From NCBI RefSeq assembly GCF_003465825.1, contig NZ_QSBV01000023.1, positions 1 through 26,115 on the forward strand: a stretch of DNA of 26,115 nt. The letters are read 5' to 3'. The position numbers were made by a program, and so were the translations under genes. The first letter of the stretch is position 1. The number at the start of each line of letters is the position of its first letter. The notes under the pieces were generated by a model. The model was not told the origin of the DNA. It did not search any database and worked only from the letters and a program-made list of their open reading frames with translations. Of the stretch, positions 7,246 to 16,489 are shown piece after piece. Origin of the DNA: Collinsella sp. AF02-46-1 (GTDB taxonomy: Bacteria > Actinomycetota > Coriobacteriia > Coriobacteriales > Coriobacteriaceae).

Positions 7246-7965
7246 ATGTCAACCCTTTCAACGCTGGAGGCAAACAGCCTCAAAGGCGCCCTCGAGGCGC
7301 TGCTGCTGGTGTCGAGCGACCCGGTGAGCGCGCCTGCGCTGGCAGGTGCGCTAGATATCGCCCCTGGCGAATGCGCATCGCTGCTCGCCGAGCTCAAGGT
7401 TGAGTACGAGGAAGCCAACCGCGGCTTTCAGCTGCGCGAGGTCGCCGGCGGCTGGCGCCTGTTTACGCATCCCGCCTACCACGATGTGGTCGAGGCCTAT
7501 GTGTTGAGCTGGGACACGCAAAAGCTGTCGCAGGCGGCGCTTGAAACCCTGGCCGTCATCGCATACCACCAGCCCGTGACGCGCGAGGTGGTCAAAGGCA
7601 TACGCGGCGTCAATTCCGACGGCGTCATCGCGTCGCTCGTGGACAAGGGTCTGGTGCGCGAGCTCGGCCGCGACCCCCAGCGCGGTCAGGCGATCATCTA
7701 TGGCACGACCAACGCCTTCTTGGAAAAGTTCGGTCTGCGCTCCACCCGCGACCTGCCCGATCTGGAGCAGTTTGCCCCCGACGAGCAATCGCGCCAGTTT
7801 ATCCGCGAGCGCCTGAGCGGCCGCAGCATTCAGTCCACGCTCGAGGAGCAGGCCGAGGACCTGGACGAAGAGCGCGAACTGCTCGATACCGATGTTGAGG
7901 ACACCGATGACGCAGAGCTTCTGCCCACCGGTGACACCTCGGAGGATTTGCATGACGAGGACTAA
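7246..7965 (+). CDS. scpB: Segregation and condensation protein B
   Basis: This 239-residue protein has the two winged-helix domains of ScpB, which dimerises and binds the ScpA kleisin in the SMC complex. The family blocks LKGALEALLLVSSDPV, LETLAVIAYHQPVTR and the IRGVNSDGVI…LVDKGLV segment are present, followed by GTTNAFLEKFGL. The acidic tail (EDLDEERELLDTDVEDTDDAE) is long but usual in actinobacteria. Its stop overlaps the start of the next gene by 14 bp, so coupling is likely. Confidence 0.95.
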   Translation: MSTLSTLEANSLKGALEALLLVSSDPVSAPALAGALDIAPGECASLLAELKVEYEEANRGFQLREVAGGWRLFTHPAYHDVVEAYVLSWDTQKLSQAALETLAVIAYHQPVTREVVKGIRGVNSDGVIASLVDKGLVRELGRDPQRGQAIIYGTTNAFLEKFGLRSTRDLPDLEQFAPDEQSRQFIRERLSGRSIQSTLEEQAEDLDEERELLDTDVEDTDDAELLPTGDTSEDLHDED

Positions 7966-8923
7966 CGAAGCAGGGGAGACGCGCACCGCACGCGTCGCGG
8001 GCGCTACGGCGCCCACAGGCGGCACCCAGCCCGTCTACCCGCACACCATGCGTCTGCAGCGCTTTTTGGCGCGCGCGGGCGTGGCGAGCCGCCGCGGCTC
8101 GGAGGACCTGATGACCGCTGGCCGCGTGACCGTCAACGGCCAGGTCGCAACCGAGCTGGGGACCAAGGTCGACGTCGACCGCGACCATATCGAGGTCGAC
8201 GGCATGCCTGTCAAGCTCAACCAGGGTGCCGTGTACCTAATGCTCTACAAGCCGACCGGCTACCTCACCACCATGAGCGATCCCCAGGAGCGCCCTTGCG
8301 TGGCCGACCTGGTCCCGCGCGACCGTTTTCCGGGGCTCTTTCCGGTGGGTCGCCTGGACCGCGACACCACGGGCCTTCTGCTCTTTACCACCGACGGCGA
8401 CCTGTCGCAAGACCTGCTGCACCCCAGCAAGCACGTCTACAAGACCTACCAGGCGCTCGTGGACGGCCACCTGACCGATCGCGACTTGGAACCGCTCCGC
8501 CGCGGCATCGAGCTCGACGACGGCCTGTGCCAGCCGGCGATCTGCCGCGTCATCAACGCGCGCGAAGCCGAGGCCGTGGCTCCGCAGGGTGTAAAGCCCG
8601 GCACCACCGCCGTGGAGGTCATCATCCGCGAGGGCCGCAAGAACCAGGTCAAGCGCATGCTGAGCAAGATCCACCACCCGGTGATTCGCCTGCATCGCTG
8701 CAACTTCGCCGGCCTGGAACTCAAGGACGTGTCCAAGGGCTCGTGGCGCGAGCTCACCGAGCGCGAAGTGCAGATCCTCAAGGCCGGCGGCACCCCGCCC
8801 AAGCAGGCCGCATCCAAGCGCGGCACCGCGCCGGCGACCAACACCGCGAGCCGCACGCGCCACCACGGCAGCCACGGCTCCGCGCCCAAGCGCAACACCT
8901 ACCGCGAGCGCTACACGGGCTAA
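7952..8923 (+). CDS. rluB: 23S rRNA pseudouridine synthase, RsuA/RluB family
   Basis: This 323-residue enzyme isomerises a uridine in rRNA to pseudouridine. An N-terminal S4 RNA-binding domain begins at MRLQRFLARAGVASRR (residue 33). The catalytic domain carries GRLDRDTTGLLLFTTDGDL with the catalytic aspartate at 136, then the family's EGRKNQVKRM motif. A basic C-terminal tail rich in T, R and H follows. ATG 7952 is chosen because CGGAGG lies six bases before it; a 20-residue upstream extension has no ribosome site. scpA-scpB-rluB is a conserved neighbourhood in Gram-positive bacteria. The exact rRNA position is inferred from RluB. Confidence 0.92.
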   Translation: MTRTNEAGETRTARVAGATAPTGGTQPVYPHTMRLQRFLARAGVASRRGSEDLMTAGRVTVNGQVATELGTKVDVDRDHIEVDGMPVKLNQGAVYLMLYKPTGYLTTMSDPQERPCVADLVPRDRFPGLFPVGRLDRDTTGLLLFTTDGDLSQDLLHPSKHVYKTYQALVDGHLTDRDLEPLRRGIELDDGLCQPAICRVINAREAEAVAPQGVKPGTTAVEVIIREGRKNQVKRMLSKIHHPVIRLHRCNFAGLELKDVSKGSWRELTEREVQILKAGGTPPKQAASKRGTAPATNTASRTRHHGSHGSAPKRNTYRERYTG

Positions 8924-8989
8924 GCAATCCGCCGCGCCCCGACGCCCGCGAACCATACCAGCACGTCAACCACCGAAAGGAAGTATTGC

Positions 8990-9676
8990 ATGATCGTCGC
9001 CATCGACGGCCCCGCCGGTTCCGGCAAGTCCACCATCGCCAAGGAGATCGCCCGCCAGCTGGGCTTTAACAAGCTCGACACGGGCGCCATGTATCGCGCC
9101 GTCACCTTCGCCGCGCTCGACCGCGGTATCGACCTGGACGACGAGGCGGCCATCGACGCCCTCGCCGAGCAGATCGAGATTCGCTTTACCAATGGTACCG
9201 GCGAGGACACGCGCCTGACCATTGACGGCCAGGACGCTTCGGCCGCCATCCGTACCCCGCAGGTCGACGCCAACGTATCCAAGGTCTCGGCCTACCCGGG
9301 CGTGCGCGCCGCCATGCTCATTCACCAGCGCCGCGCCGCCGAGGACCGCGATATCGTGGCCGAGGGTCGCGACATCGGCACCGTCGTATTTCCCAACGCG
9401 CAGGTCAAGGTGTTCCTGACCGCCGACCCGCGTGAGCGCGCCCGCCGCCGCGTGCTGCAGCGCCACCAAAACGACGCCCAGCCGCTTACTGCCGAGCAGC
9501 TCGAGGCCGAGGTCGACGAAACCCTCGACGCCCTCAAGCAGCGCGATAAACTCGACAGCAGCCGCGAGGTCGCACCGCTCGTGCCCGCCGAGGACGCCGT
9601 GCACGTCGACTCCACCGCCCACACCATCGACGAGGTCGTACGCATTATCGAGGACCTCATCAACCAAAGGAGGTAA
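8990..9676 (+). CDS. cmk: Cytidylate kinase
   Basis: This 228-residue enzyme phosphorylates CMP and dCMP using ATP. The P-loop GPAGSGKS is at residues 7-14. LDTGAMYRAVTF, the long NMP-binding insert (~40-95) typical of bacterial CMP kinases, EGRDIGTVVFP and the lid region LTADPRERARRR follow in order. The length is normal. It follows the pseudouridine synthase after 66 bp with a GAAAGGAAG ribosome site, and plsC begins three bases after its stop. Confidence 0.95.
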   Translation: MIVAIDGPAGSGKSTIAKEIARQLGFNKLDTGAMYRAVTFAALDRGIDLDDEAAIDALAEQIEIRFTNGTGEDTRLTIDGQDASAAIRTPQVDANVSKVSAYPGVRAAMLIHQRRAAEDRDIVAEGRDIGTVVFPNAQVKVFLTADPRERARRRVLQRHQNDAQPLTAEQLEAEVDETLDALKQRDKLDSSREVAPLVPAEDAVHVDSTAHTIDEVVRIIEDLINQRR

Positions 9677-9679
9677 CTC

Positions 9680-10408
9680 ATGCGCCTGTTTAAGCAGACG
9701 CCCGAGGATTACTACAACGCCCCCTACGCCGAGTTCCCTGCGCTCATCCGCGCCGTCGTCGTGGTGGTCATGGCTATTCTATGGGCCTTCTCCAAGCTCA
9801 TGTGGCGCTGGAAGGTCGAGGACGCCGACCTGCTGTTTGAGCGCCAGGAAGGTCGCGGTAGCGTGGTCATCTGCAACCACACCTCGATGGCCGAGCTCTT
9901 GGCCGTGGAGACGGCGCTGTTCTTTGGCGGCCGCCGCATCCGCCCCATCTTTAAGTCCGAGTTCGCGAAGAGCAAGATTGTACGCTGGGCCTTTAGCCGC
10001 GTGGGCGGCATCCCCGTAGAGCGCGGTACTGCCGATATGAAGTGCCTGCGCGCCGCCCAGCATGCGCTACAGCGCGGCGAGGACGTCCTGATCTTCCCCG
10101 AGGGCACGCGCATCCGCTCGCGCGAGATCAAGCCCGAGGTCCACGGCGGTTTTGCGCTCATCGCCCAGATGGGCAAGGCGCCCGTCAACCCGCTCGCCAT
10201 CTGCGGCTGGTCCGACATCACGCCCGCGGGCAAAAAGCTCATGCGTCCTAAAAAATGCTGGATTCGTGCCGGCAAGGCCGTCTCGCTTTCGGACGCGCCG
10301 GCCGGGCTTAAGCGCACGGAGCGCCTGGCCTGGTTTGAGTCCGAGGCCATGAACCGTGTATATAAGATGCGCGACGAGTTGTGCGCCGAGCATCCGGGCA
10401 GGTTCTAG
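9680..10408 (+). CDS. plsC: 1-acyl-glycerol-3-phosphate acyltransferase
   Basis: This 242-residue protein belongs to the PlsC family, which acylates lysophosphatidic acid to phosphatidic acid. A membrane segment at ~24-44 precedes motif I NHTSMAE (66-72), motif II around FKSEFAK…GGIPVERG, motif III FPEGTR (139-144), and motif IV with PVNPLAICG. Motif I has Glu72 where the family usually has Asp (HX4E, not HX4D). That residue normally activates the catalytic His67, so substrate preference or rate may differ. It is placed with plsY and gpsA further on, so the block covers much of phosphatidic-acid synthesis. The ribosome site is AAAGGAGG inside the end of cmk. Confidence 0.88.
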   Translation: MRLFKQTPEDYYNAPYAEFPALIRAVVVVVMAILWAFSKLMWRWKVEDADLLFERQEGRGSVVICNHTSMAELLAVETALFFGGRRIRPIFKSEFAKSKIVRWAFSRVGGIPVERGTADMKCLRAAQHALQRGEDVLIFPEGTRIRSREIKPEVHGGFALIAQMGKAPVNPLAICGWSDITPAGKKLMRPKKCWIRAGKAVSLSDAPAGLKRTERLAWFESEAMNRVYKMRDELCAEHPGRF

Positions 10409-10410
10409 CC

Positions 10411-11310
10411 ATGAGCGAGAACGTGACGAACACAGCCGCGACTGCGTCCGACCAGGACGGCGCGCCTAACATCGAGATCGCCGCCCACGCCGGCACTTGC
10501 TACGGCGTACAGCGTGCGCTCGATATGGCGCTGGCCGCTGCGCCGCAGGCAGGGGAGTGCAATCAGGTCCATACCTTGGGTCCGCTCATCCATAACCCCA
10601 TCGTGGTGCGCGAGCTCGCCGAGTCAGGCGTCGGTCTGGCCGAGACCTTGGACGACGCCGCGTCGGGCACCGTGATCATCCGCGCGCACGGCGTGGTGCC
10701 GCAGGTCATCGATGCCGCTCGCGAGCGCGGCCTCGATGTGGTCGACGCCACCTGCCCCTACGTAAAGAAGGTCCACGTGGCGGCCGAGCGTCTGGTGCGC
10801 GAGGGCTACCGCGTGATCGTCGTGGGAGAGCCGGGTCACCCCGAGGTCGAGGGCATTCTTGGCCATGCTGGTGATGACGCACAGGTCGTGAGCTGTGCCG
10901 CCGATGCGGACGCGCTGCCACTCAAGGGCAAGGTGGGTCTGGTTGTGCAGACCACCCAGACCGCGCAGAACCTGGCCGAGGTTGTGGCCTCCATCACCCC
11001 GCGCGTGCAGGAACTGCGTGTGATCAACACCATTTGCGCAGCCACGAGCGAGCGCCAGCAGGCAGCCGCAACCCTCGCCAACCGCTGCGACTGCATGGTC
11101 GTCGTGGGCGGCAAAAATTCGGGCAACACGCGTCGCCTGGCACAGATCTGCGCTGATGCCTGTGAGCACACGCATCACATCGAGGAAGCTTCGGAACTCC
11201 AGGCCGCGTGGTTTGCCAACGCGCGCCACATTGGCATCACTGCCGGAGCCTCCACCCCGCAAGAACACATCGAACGCGCCGTAGAGCGTATCAAGGAGCT
11301 TTGCCGCTAA
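10411..11310 (+). CDS. ispH: 4-hydroxy-3-methylbut-2-enyl diphosphate reductase
   Basis: This 299-residue iron-sulfur enzyme makes IPP and DMAPP in the last step of the MEP pathway. The three [4Fe-4S] cysteines are at 30 (AGTCYGVQRA), 115 (DATCPYVKKVH) and 209 (TICAATSERQ). HTLGPLIHNP, RAHGVVP, GHPEVEGILGH and QTTQT are family blocks in the normal order. The start at 10411, two bases after the plsC stop, is chosen over an in-frame start inside plsC. The first 15 residues (SENVTNTAATASDQDG) form an extra polar tail. Confidence 0.95.
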   Translation: MSENVTNTAATASDQDGAPNIEIAAHAGTCYGVQRALDMALAAAPQAGECNQVHTLGPLIHNPIVVRELAESGVGLAETLDDAASGTVIIRAHGVVPQVIDAARERGLDVVDATCPYVKKVHVAAERLVREGYRVIVVGEPGHPEVEGILGHAGDDAQVVSCAADADALPLKGKVGLVVQTTQTAQNLAEVVASITPRVQELRVINTICAATSERQQAAATLANRCDCMVVVGGKNSGNTRRLAQICADACEHTHHIEEASELQAAWFANARHIGITAGASTPQEHIERAVERIKELCR

Positions 11311-11312
11311 TC

Positions 11313-12755
11313 ATGGACCAGACCGTACCCGCATACGCCGCCGAGGTGGCCGATTACGGGCGCAGCCGCGACCCCGAGCCGGGTGAGGGCGCGCTCGTAA
11401 AGAACGTGCGTCCCGAGTCGCCCGCATGGGATGTGGGTATCGAGCCGGGCATGCGCGTGCTCACGGTCAACGGCGAGCAACTCACTGACATGATCGTATG
11501 GCTCTGGGAGGCAGACGACGACACCGTCGAGCTGGAGGTATTCGATCCGCGCGACGGCACTGTCACCCCCGTGGAGCTCGACCGCTTCCCGGGAGAGGAC
11601 TGGGGCCTTGAGTTCGACGGCCCCATCTTTGACGGCATGCGCACCTGCGTCAACGCCTGCGTGTTCTGCTTTATGACCATGCTGCCCAAGGGCGGTCGCT
11701 CCACGCTCTACATTCGCGACGACGACTACCGCCTGAGCTTTTTGCAGGGTAACTTTGTCACGCTCACGAACCTTTCCGACGAGGACGTGCAAAACGTTAT
11801 CGATCGCAACATGAGTCCGATGAACGTGTCGGTCCACGCCGTGAGCCCCGACGTTCGCCGCCGCATGATGGGCCGCAACGCCCAGCGCGGCATGGACGTA
11901 CTCGAGGCCATCATGGCCGCCGGCATCGAGATTCACGCGCAGATCGTGCTGTGCCCCGGTATGAACGACGGCGAGGAGCTGGAAAAGACCCTGCGTTACT
12001 GCGAGGAGCACGAGCAGATCACCAGCCTGGGCATTGTGCCGCTGGGCTTTACCAAACATCAGAACCGTTTTAGCTGGTCCTACAGTGACAAGCCCGAGCT
12101 CGCACGCGAAACCATTGCCATGATCCGGCCTTTCCAGGACCGTGCCTTCGAGCGCTTTGGCCGCCACACCTTCCAGATGAGCGACGAGTTCTATCTGGAC
12201 GCCGGCATCGATCCTCCCGAGGCGGACTTTTACGACGGTTACCCGCAGTACTACGACGGCATCGGCATGATCCGCTCGTATCTGGACGAGACCGACGACG
12301 TGCTGGCTACCGATGCCGAGCGACTGGCCCGCGTCCGCGAGGCCATCGCCGCCCGCAGCCAGAACCTGCTGTGCCTCTCCGGCGCCAGCGCGCGAGACAC
12401 CGTGGCACGCTTTGTGGAGTCGCCGCATGGTCTCGGCGGCACCGTCACAGCCATCAAGAACCGCTACTTTGGCGGCAACGTGGACGTGACCGGCCTCATC
12501 GTCGCGTGTGACATTCTGGAGCAGCTGCCCCAAGATCTGTCGGGGGTTATGCTCTTTGTGCCTAAGCTCATGTTCAACGCTGACGGCATGACGCTTGACG
12601 AGTATCATCGTGACGATTTACTCGCAAGCCTTACCAGTCGCGGCGCCGAGGTTCATGTGGTGTCGACCATGCCGCATGAGCTGCTCGATACCCTGGAGCA
12701 CATCCTTGGCATTGTGCCTGCCGACTCTACTAATTCCGCTGACCCTACCCATTAA
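11313..12755 (+). CDS. DUF512 radical SAM protein with PDZ-like N-terminus
   Basis: This 480-residue protein has a PDZ-like domain at ~25-95 (VRPESPAWDVGIEPGMRVLTVNG), then a radical-SAM-like cluster motif CVNACVFC (Cys112, 116, 119). Next come the family blocks LYIRDDDYRLSFLQGNFVTLTNL and SVHAVSPDVRRRMM, and a C-terminal DUF512 region with the typical NRYFGGNVDVTGLI motif. The family is widespread in Gram-positive and photosynthetic bacteria and often precedes der, as here. Its reaction is not established, to my knowledge. It starts two bases after ispH. Confidence 0.93.
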   Translation: MDQTVPAYAAEVADYGRSRDPEPGEGALVKNVRPESPAWDVGIEPGMRVLTVNGEQLTDMIVWLWEADDDTVELEVFDPRDGTVTPVELDRFPGEDWGLEFDGPIFDGMRTCVNACVFCFMTMLPKGGRSTLYIRDDDYRLSFLQGNFVTLTNLSDEDVQNVIDRNMSPMNVSVHAVSPDVRRRMMGRNAQRGMDVLEAIMAAGIEIHAQIVLCPGMNDGEELEKTLRYCEEHEQITSLGIVPLGFTKHQNRFSWSYSDKPELARETIAMIRPFQDRAFERFGRHTFQMSDEFYLDAGIDPPEADFYDGYPQYYDGIGMIRSYLDETDDVLATDAERLARVREAIAARSQNLLCLSGASARDTVARFVESPHGLGGTVTAIKNRYFGGNVDVTGLIVACDILEQLPQDLSGVMLFVPKLMFNADGMTLDEYHRDDLLASLTSRGAEVHVVSTMPHELLDTLEHILGIVPADSTNSADPTH

Positions 12756-12765
12756 AGGAGAGCAG

Positions 12766-14100
12766 ATGAAACCTATCGTCGCCGTCGTCGGACGCCCCAA
12801 CGTGGGTAAGTCCACGCTCGTTAACCGCCTGGCCCAGACCTCGGACGCTATCGTCCACGAGTCTCGCGGCGTCACGCGCGACCGCTCATACCACACGGCC
12901 GATTGGAACGGCCGCGAGTTCACCATCGTCGACACGGGCGGTATCGAGCCGCTCAAGAGCGACGACGTCTTTGCCACGTCCATCCGCGACCAGGCCCTCG
13001 CCGCCGCCGAGGAAGCCGCCGTCATCCTGTTTGTGGTCGACGGCCGCACCGGCGTCACCGAGGAGGACGAGTCGGTCGCCCGCATGCTCAAGCGCTGCGA
13101 CAAGCCGGTCTTTCTGCTGGTGAACAAGCTCGACAACCCCGATCGCGAGAACGACAGCATCTGGGAGTTCTATTCGCTCGGCATCGGTGAGCCCACGCCG
13201 CTCTCGGCCCTGCATGGTCATGGCACGGGCGACCTGCTCGACGATATCGTGGCCCTGCTTCCGGAGGAAGAGGACGAGGTCGCCGATGAGTTCCCCGATG
13301 CGCTGAACGTGGCCATCATCGGCCGCCCCAACGCCGGTAAGTCCTCGCTGTTCAACCGCATCCTGGGCGCCGACCGCTCTATCGTGTCCAACATTGCCGG
13401 CACCACGCGCGACGCCATCGACACCGTCGTGGAGCGCAACGGCAAGCACTACCGCATGGTCGACACCGCGGGCATCCGCAAGAAGAGCACCGTGTACGAG
13501 AACATCGAGTACTACTCGATGGTCCGCGGCCTGCGCGCCATCGACCGCGCCGACGTGGCGCTGCTCGTCGTCGACGCCTCCGTGGGCGTTACCGAACAGG
13601 ACCAGAAGGTCATGGGTCTTGCCATCGAGCGCGGCTGCGCCATCGTTGTGCTGCTCAACAAGTGGGATCTGCTCGACGACGACCGTAAGCGCGAGGCCTG
13701 CATGGAGACCATCGACCGCCGTCTGGGCGTCATGGCTCCCTGGGCCCAGTACTTGCGCATCTCTGCCCTGACCGGCCGCAGCGTCGAGAAGATCTGGGCA
13801 ATGGTAGACGCCGCCGAAAAGACGCGCTCGCAAAAGATCAGCACATCGCGCCTCAACACGTTCCTTACCGACCTGCGCGAGTTCGGTCATACCGTGGTGG
13901 ACGGCAAGCGCCGCCTGCGCATGCACTACGTGACCCAGACGGGCGTCAACCCGCCGACGTTCACGTTCTTCGTCAACCATAGCGACCTGGTCAACGACAC
14001 CTACCAGCGCTACGTAGAGAACCGCATGCGCTCGACCTTCGACTTTGCCGGCACGCCCATTCGACTCTTCTTTAGGAAGAAGGAGCAAAAGGATGCATAA
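12766..14100 (+). CDS. der: Ribosome biogenesis GTPase Der (EngA)
   Basis: This 444-residue protein has two tandem GTPase domains and a C-terminal KH-like domain, the unique layout of Der, which acts in 50S assembly. G1 motifs are GRPNVGKST (9-17) and GRPNAGKSS (from 186). DTGG/DTAG switch II motifs, the NKLD and NKWD base-recognition motifs, and the final MHYVTQTGVNPPTFTFFVNHSDLV block are all present. ATG 12766 follows an AGGAGAG site and removes 57 out-of-context residues of the longer frame. It overlaps plsY by 8 bp. Confidence 0.97.
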   Translation: MKPIVAVVGRPNVGKSTLVNRLAQTSDAIVHESRGVTRDRSYHTADWNGREFTIVDTGGIEPLKSDDVFATSIRDQALAAAEEAAVILFVVDGRTGVTEEDESVARMLKRCDKPVFLLVNKLDNPDRENDSIWEFYSLGIGEPTPLSALHGHGTGDLLDDIVALLPEEEDEVADEFPDALNVAIIGRPNAGKSSLFNRILGADRSIVSNIAGTTRDAIDTVVERNGKHYRMVDTAGIRKKSTVYENIEYYSMVRGLRAIDRADVALLVVDASVGVTEQDQKVMGLAIERGCAIVVLLNKWDLLDDDRKREACMETIDRRLGVMAPWAQYLRISALTGRSVEKIWAMVDAAEKTRSQKISTSRLNTFLTDLREFGHTVVDGKRRLRMHYVTQTGVNPPTFTFFVNHSDLVNDTYQRYVENRMRSTFDFAGTPIRLFFRKKEQKDA

Positions 14101-14776
14101 TCCGATTCTGCTGACCGCCATCTGCGCCGTGCTCTCGTTCTTTATCGGGGCGATTCCGTTTGGTCTGATCTTGGGCCGCGTGTTCAACCACACCGACATT
14201 CGCAAGGCGGGCTCCGGCAACATCGGCACCACCAACGCCCTGCGCGTGGCCGGCCCTAAGGTGGCCGCGCTCACGCTGTTGCTCGACTGCCTTAAGGGCG
14301 CCATCTGTGTCCTTATCGCCCGTCCGCTCATCGCGGGCGTGGGCTATGGCTTCCCCGTGAGCATTATGGCCCCCGGCGCTCCCGGCGACTGGATGCTCGG
14401 CGTCATCTGCCTGGCGGCCGTGTGGGGCCATATCTTCTCGCCCTACCTCAACTTCCATGGCGGCAAGGGTATCGCGGTTGGTCTGGGCGTCATCCTCGCT
14501 TGGTACTGGCCTATTGGCCTGTCGCTGCTGGGCATGTTTATCGTGGCCGTCGCCATCACAAAGTTTGTGTCGGTAGGCTCGCTTGCCGCGGCCATCGGTC
14601 TTCCCATCGCCGTCTGCGCGGTCTTTCCGTACGGCAGCCTGGGACTTAAGTTTTGCATGGCGATGATCGGCATCACCGTGGTGTGGGCCCATCGCGCGAA
14701 CATCAAAAAGCTCATGACGGGTAAGGAGTCCAAGCTCTCGTTTACCAAGCGCGTCACCGAGCCCGACGATAAGTAG
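14093..14776 (+). CDS. plsY: Acyl-phosphate:glycerol-3-phosphate acyltransferase
   Basis: This 227-residue membrane protein makes lysophosphatidic acid from acyl-phosphate and glycerol-3-phosphate. Family motifs appear in order: GSGNIGTTNALR (~39-50), LNFHGGKGIAVGLG (~120-133) and a late VVWAHRANIKKL. Several hydrophobic segments span the protein. It overlaps the end of der by 8 bp and is followed by gpsA, whose product makes the glycerol-3-phosphate substrate. Confidence 0.95.
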   Translation: MHNPILLTAICAVLSFFIGAIPFGLILGRVFNHTDIRKAGSGNIGTTNALRVAGPKVAALTLLLDCLKGAICVLIARPLIAGVGYGFPVSIMAPGAPGDWMLGVICLAAVWGHIFSPYLNFHGGKGIAVGLGVILAWYWPIGLSLLGMFIVAVAITKFVSVGSLAAAIGLPIAVCAVFPYGSLGLKFCMAMIGITVVWAHRANIKKLMTGKESKLSFTKRVTEPDDK

Positions 14777-14785
14777 GGGAGAGTC

Positions 14786-15793
14786 ATGAATGTTGCGCTG
14801 ATTGGCTCCGGCTCCTGGGGAACCGCCGTCGCCGGCCTTGCCGCCGCGCGAGCCGAGCGCGTGACCATGTGGGCCCATAGCGAACAGACGGCCGCCGGCA
14901 TTAACGGCGAGCATCGCAACCCCCGGTATCTGGTGGATTACGTGCTGCCGGAAAACGTCGTCGCCACGACGGATCTGGCCCAGGCGCTCGACGGCGTCGA
15001 GGCCATCATCTTTGCCGTGCCCTCCACGCACCTGCGCAGCGTATGCCATCAGGCGGCACCTTGTATCGCCACCGACACCCCGGTGCTCTGCCTCACCAAG
15101 GGCATTGAGCCCGAGTCTGGCCTGCTCATGAGCGAGGTCATTGCCAGCGAGATCGGCAACGAGCGGCGTGTGGCGGCCCTCTCGGGCCCCAACCATGCCG
15201 AGGAGATTTGCCGCGGTGGGCTCTCTGCCGCCGTCATCGCCAGCAAAGATACGCAGGTAGGGGAGACCTTTAAGGAGCTGCTGCTGTCCACGGCCTTCCG
15301 CATCTACCTGTCGCAGGATATGACCGGCGTCGAGGTTTGCGGCGCCATGAAAAACGTCATCGCCATCGTATGCGGCATCTCCGCCGGCTCGGGCGCGGGC
15401 GACAACACGCTTGCCCTTATCATGACGCGCGGCCTGGCCGAGATCAGCCGTCTGGTGCACGCCCGCGGCGGTCAAGCCATGACCTGCATGGGTCTTGCCG
15501 GCATGGGTGACCTCATTGCCACCTGCACCTCCGAGCATTCGCGCAACCGCACCTTTGGCTACGAGTTTGCCCACGGCGTCTCGCTCGACGAGTACCAGGC
15601 ACGTACGCATATGGTGGTCGAGGGCGCCGTCGCGGCCCGCAGCGTCAGTGAGCTTGCCCGTTCACTGAGCGTAGACATTCCGCTCACCTTTGCCGTGGAG
15701 CAAACGCTCTACAACGGTGTTACTTTGGATAGGGCGCTCGAGATTCTTACCGATCGCGTCCCTTCTCAAGAGTTCTACGGACTCACCGACTAG
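14786..15793 (+). CDS. gpsA: Glycerol-3-phosphate dehydrogenase (NAD(P)+)
   Basis: This 335-residue enzyme reduces dihydroxyacetone phosphate to glycerol-3-phosphate for phospholipids. The dinucleotide-binding motif GSGSWGTA is at 7-14. FAVPSTHLR, CLTKGIE, SGPNHAEEI, the catalytic-lysine segment GAMKNVIAI and the substrate-site region GLAGMGDLIATCTSEHSRNR follow. The length is normal. It is next to plsY, the user of its product, nine bases apart with a GGGGAG ribosome site. Confidence 0.95.
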   Translation: MNVALIGSGSWGTAVAGLAAARAERVTMWAHSEQTAAGINGEHRNPRYLVDYVLPENVVATTDLAQALDGVEAIIFAVPSTHLRSVCHQAAPCIATDTPVLCLTKGIEPESGLLMSEVIASEIGNERRVAALSGPNHAEEICRGGLSAAVIASKDTQVGETFKELLLSTAFRIYLSQDMTGVEVCGAMKNVIAIVCGISAGSGAGDNTLALIMTRGLAEISRLVHARGGQAMTCMGLAGMGDLIATCTSEHSRNRTFGYEFAHGVSLDEYQARTHMVVEGAVAARSVSELARSLSVDIPLTFAVEQTLYNGVTLDRALEILTDRVPSQEFYGLTD

Positions 15794-15811
15794 CGCAGAA
15801 AGGCTTCTACC

Positions 15812-16483
15812 ATGGGTTCCATCAAAATCGCTCCGTCTGTCCTTTCGGCCGACATGGCCAACCTCAAGGGCGAACTCGACAAGATCGCCGGTGCCGACTA
15901 CGTGCACTTCGACGTTATGGACGGTCACTTTACCGGCAACCTCACCTTTGGCGTTGACATCCTTAAGGCCGTCAAGCGCTCCACCGATGTACCGGTCGAC
16001 GCGCACCTCATGGTGACGAACCCCGACGAGACGGTCGATTGGTACGCCGACGCCGGTGCCGACATGATCACCGTGCACTACGAGGCTTCCACGCACCTGC
16101 ACCGCACGCTCACGCATCTGCAGCAGCGCGGCGTCAAGGCCGGCGTGGTGCTCAACCCCGCCACCCCCGTGTGCGTGCTCGAGAGCATCATCGACGTCGT
16201 CGATATGGTGCTGCTCATGAGTGTGAACCCGGGCTTTGGCGGCCAGAGCTTTATCCCGGGCACCATCGCAAAGCTTCACGAGCTCAAGGCCATGTGCGAG
16301 CGTCACGGCGTTTCGCCCCTCATCGAGGTCGACGGTGGCATTTCTCCCAAGAACATTGCCGAGGTCGTCAAGGCCGGCGCTAACGTGCTCGTGGCCGGTT
16401 CTGCCGTATTTAAGTCCGAAGATCCCGCTGCCGAGGTTGCCCTGCTGCAGAAGCTGGGCAACGAGGCCGCACAGGAGGCATAA
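15812..16483 (+). CDS. rpe: Ribulose-phosphate 3-epimerase
   Basis: This 223-residue TIM-barrel enzyme interconverts ribulose-5-phosphate and xylulose-5-phosphate. Metal-binding and catalytic blocks are seen in order: APSVLSADMANL, HFDVMDGHF, DAHLMV, HYEA, LMSVNPGFGGQSFIP and EVDGGISPKNI. The length is normal. An AGAAAGG site lies before the ATG. It lies 18 bp after gpsA and 6 bp before the cysteine desulfurase. Confidence 0.96.
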   Translation: MGSIKIAPSVLSADMANLKGELDKIAGADYVHFDVMDGHFTGNLTFGVDILKAVKRSTDVPVDAHLMVTNPDETVDWYADAGADMITVHYEASTHLHRTLTHLQQRGVKAGVVLNPATPVCVLESIIDVVDMVLLMSVNPGFGGQSFIPGTIAKLHELKAMCERHGVSPLIEVDGGISPKNIAEVVKAGANVLVAGSAVFKSEDPAAEVALLQKLGNEAAQEA

Positions 16484-16489
16484 ACCCTT

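Noticed and set aside
7892..7951. Upstream start of the pseudouridine synthase
   Set aside because: It would lie deep inside scpB without a ribosome site; ATG 7952 has CGGAGG six bases before it.
11307..12608. Long minus-strand frames opposite core genes (for example 11307-12608, 12886-14331, 14072-15610, 15662-17374)
   Set aside because: They are mirror frames of well-identified genes in high-GC DNA, with His/Val/Ala-rich compositions and no family motifs.
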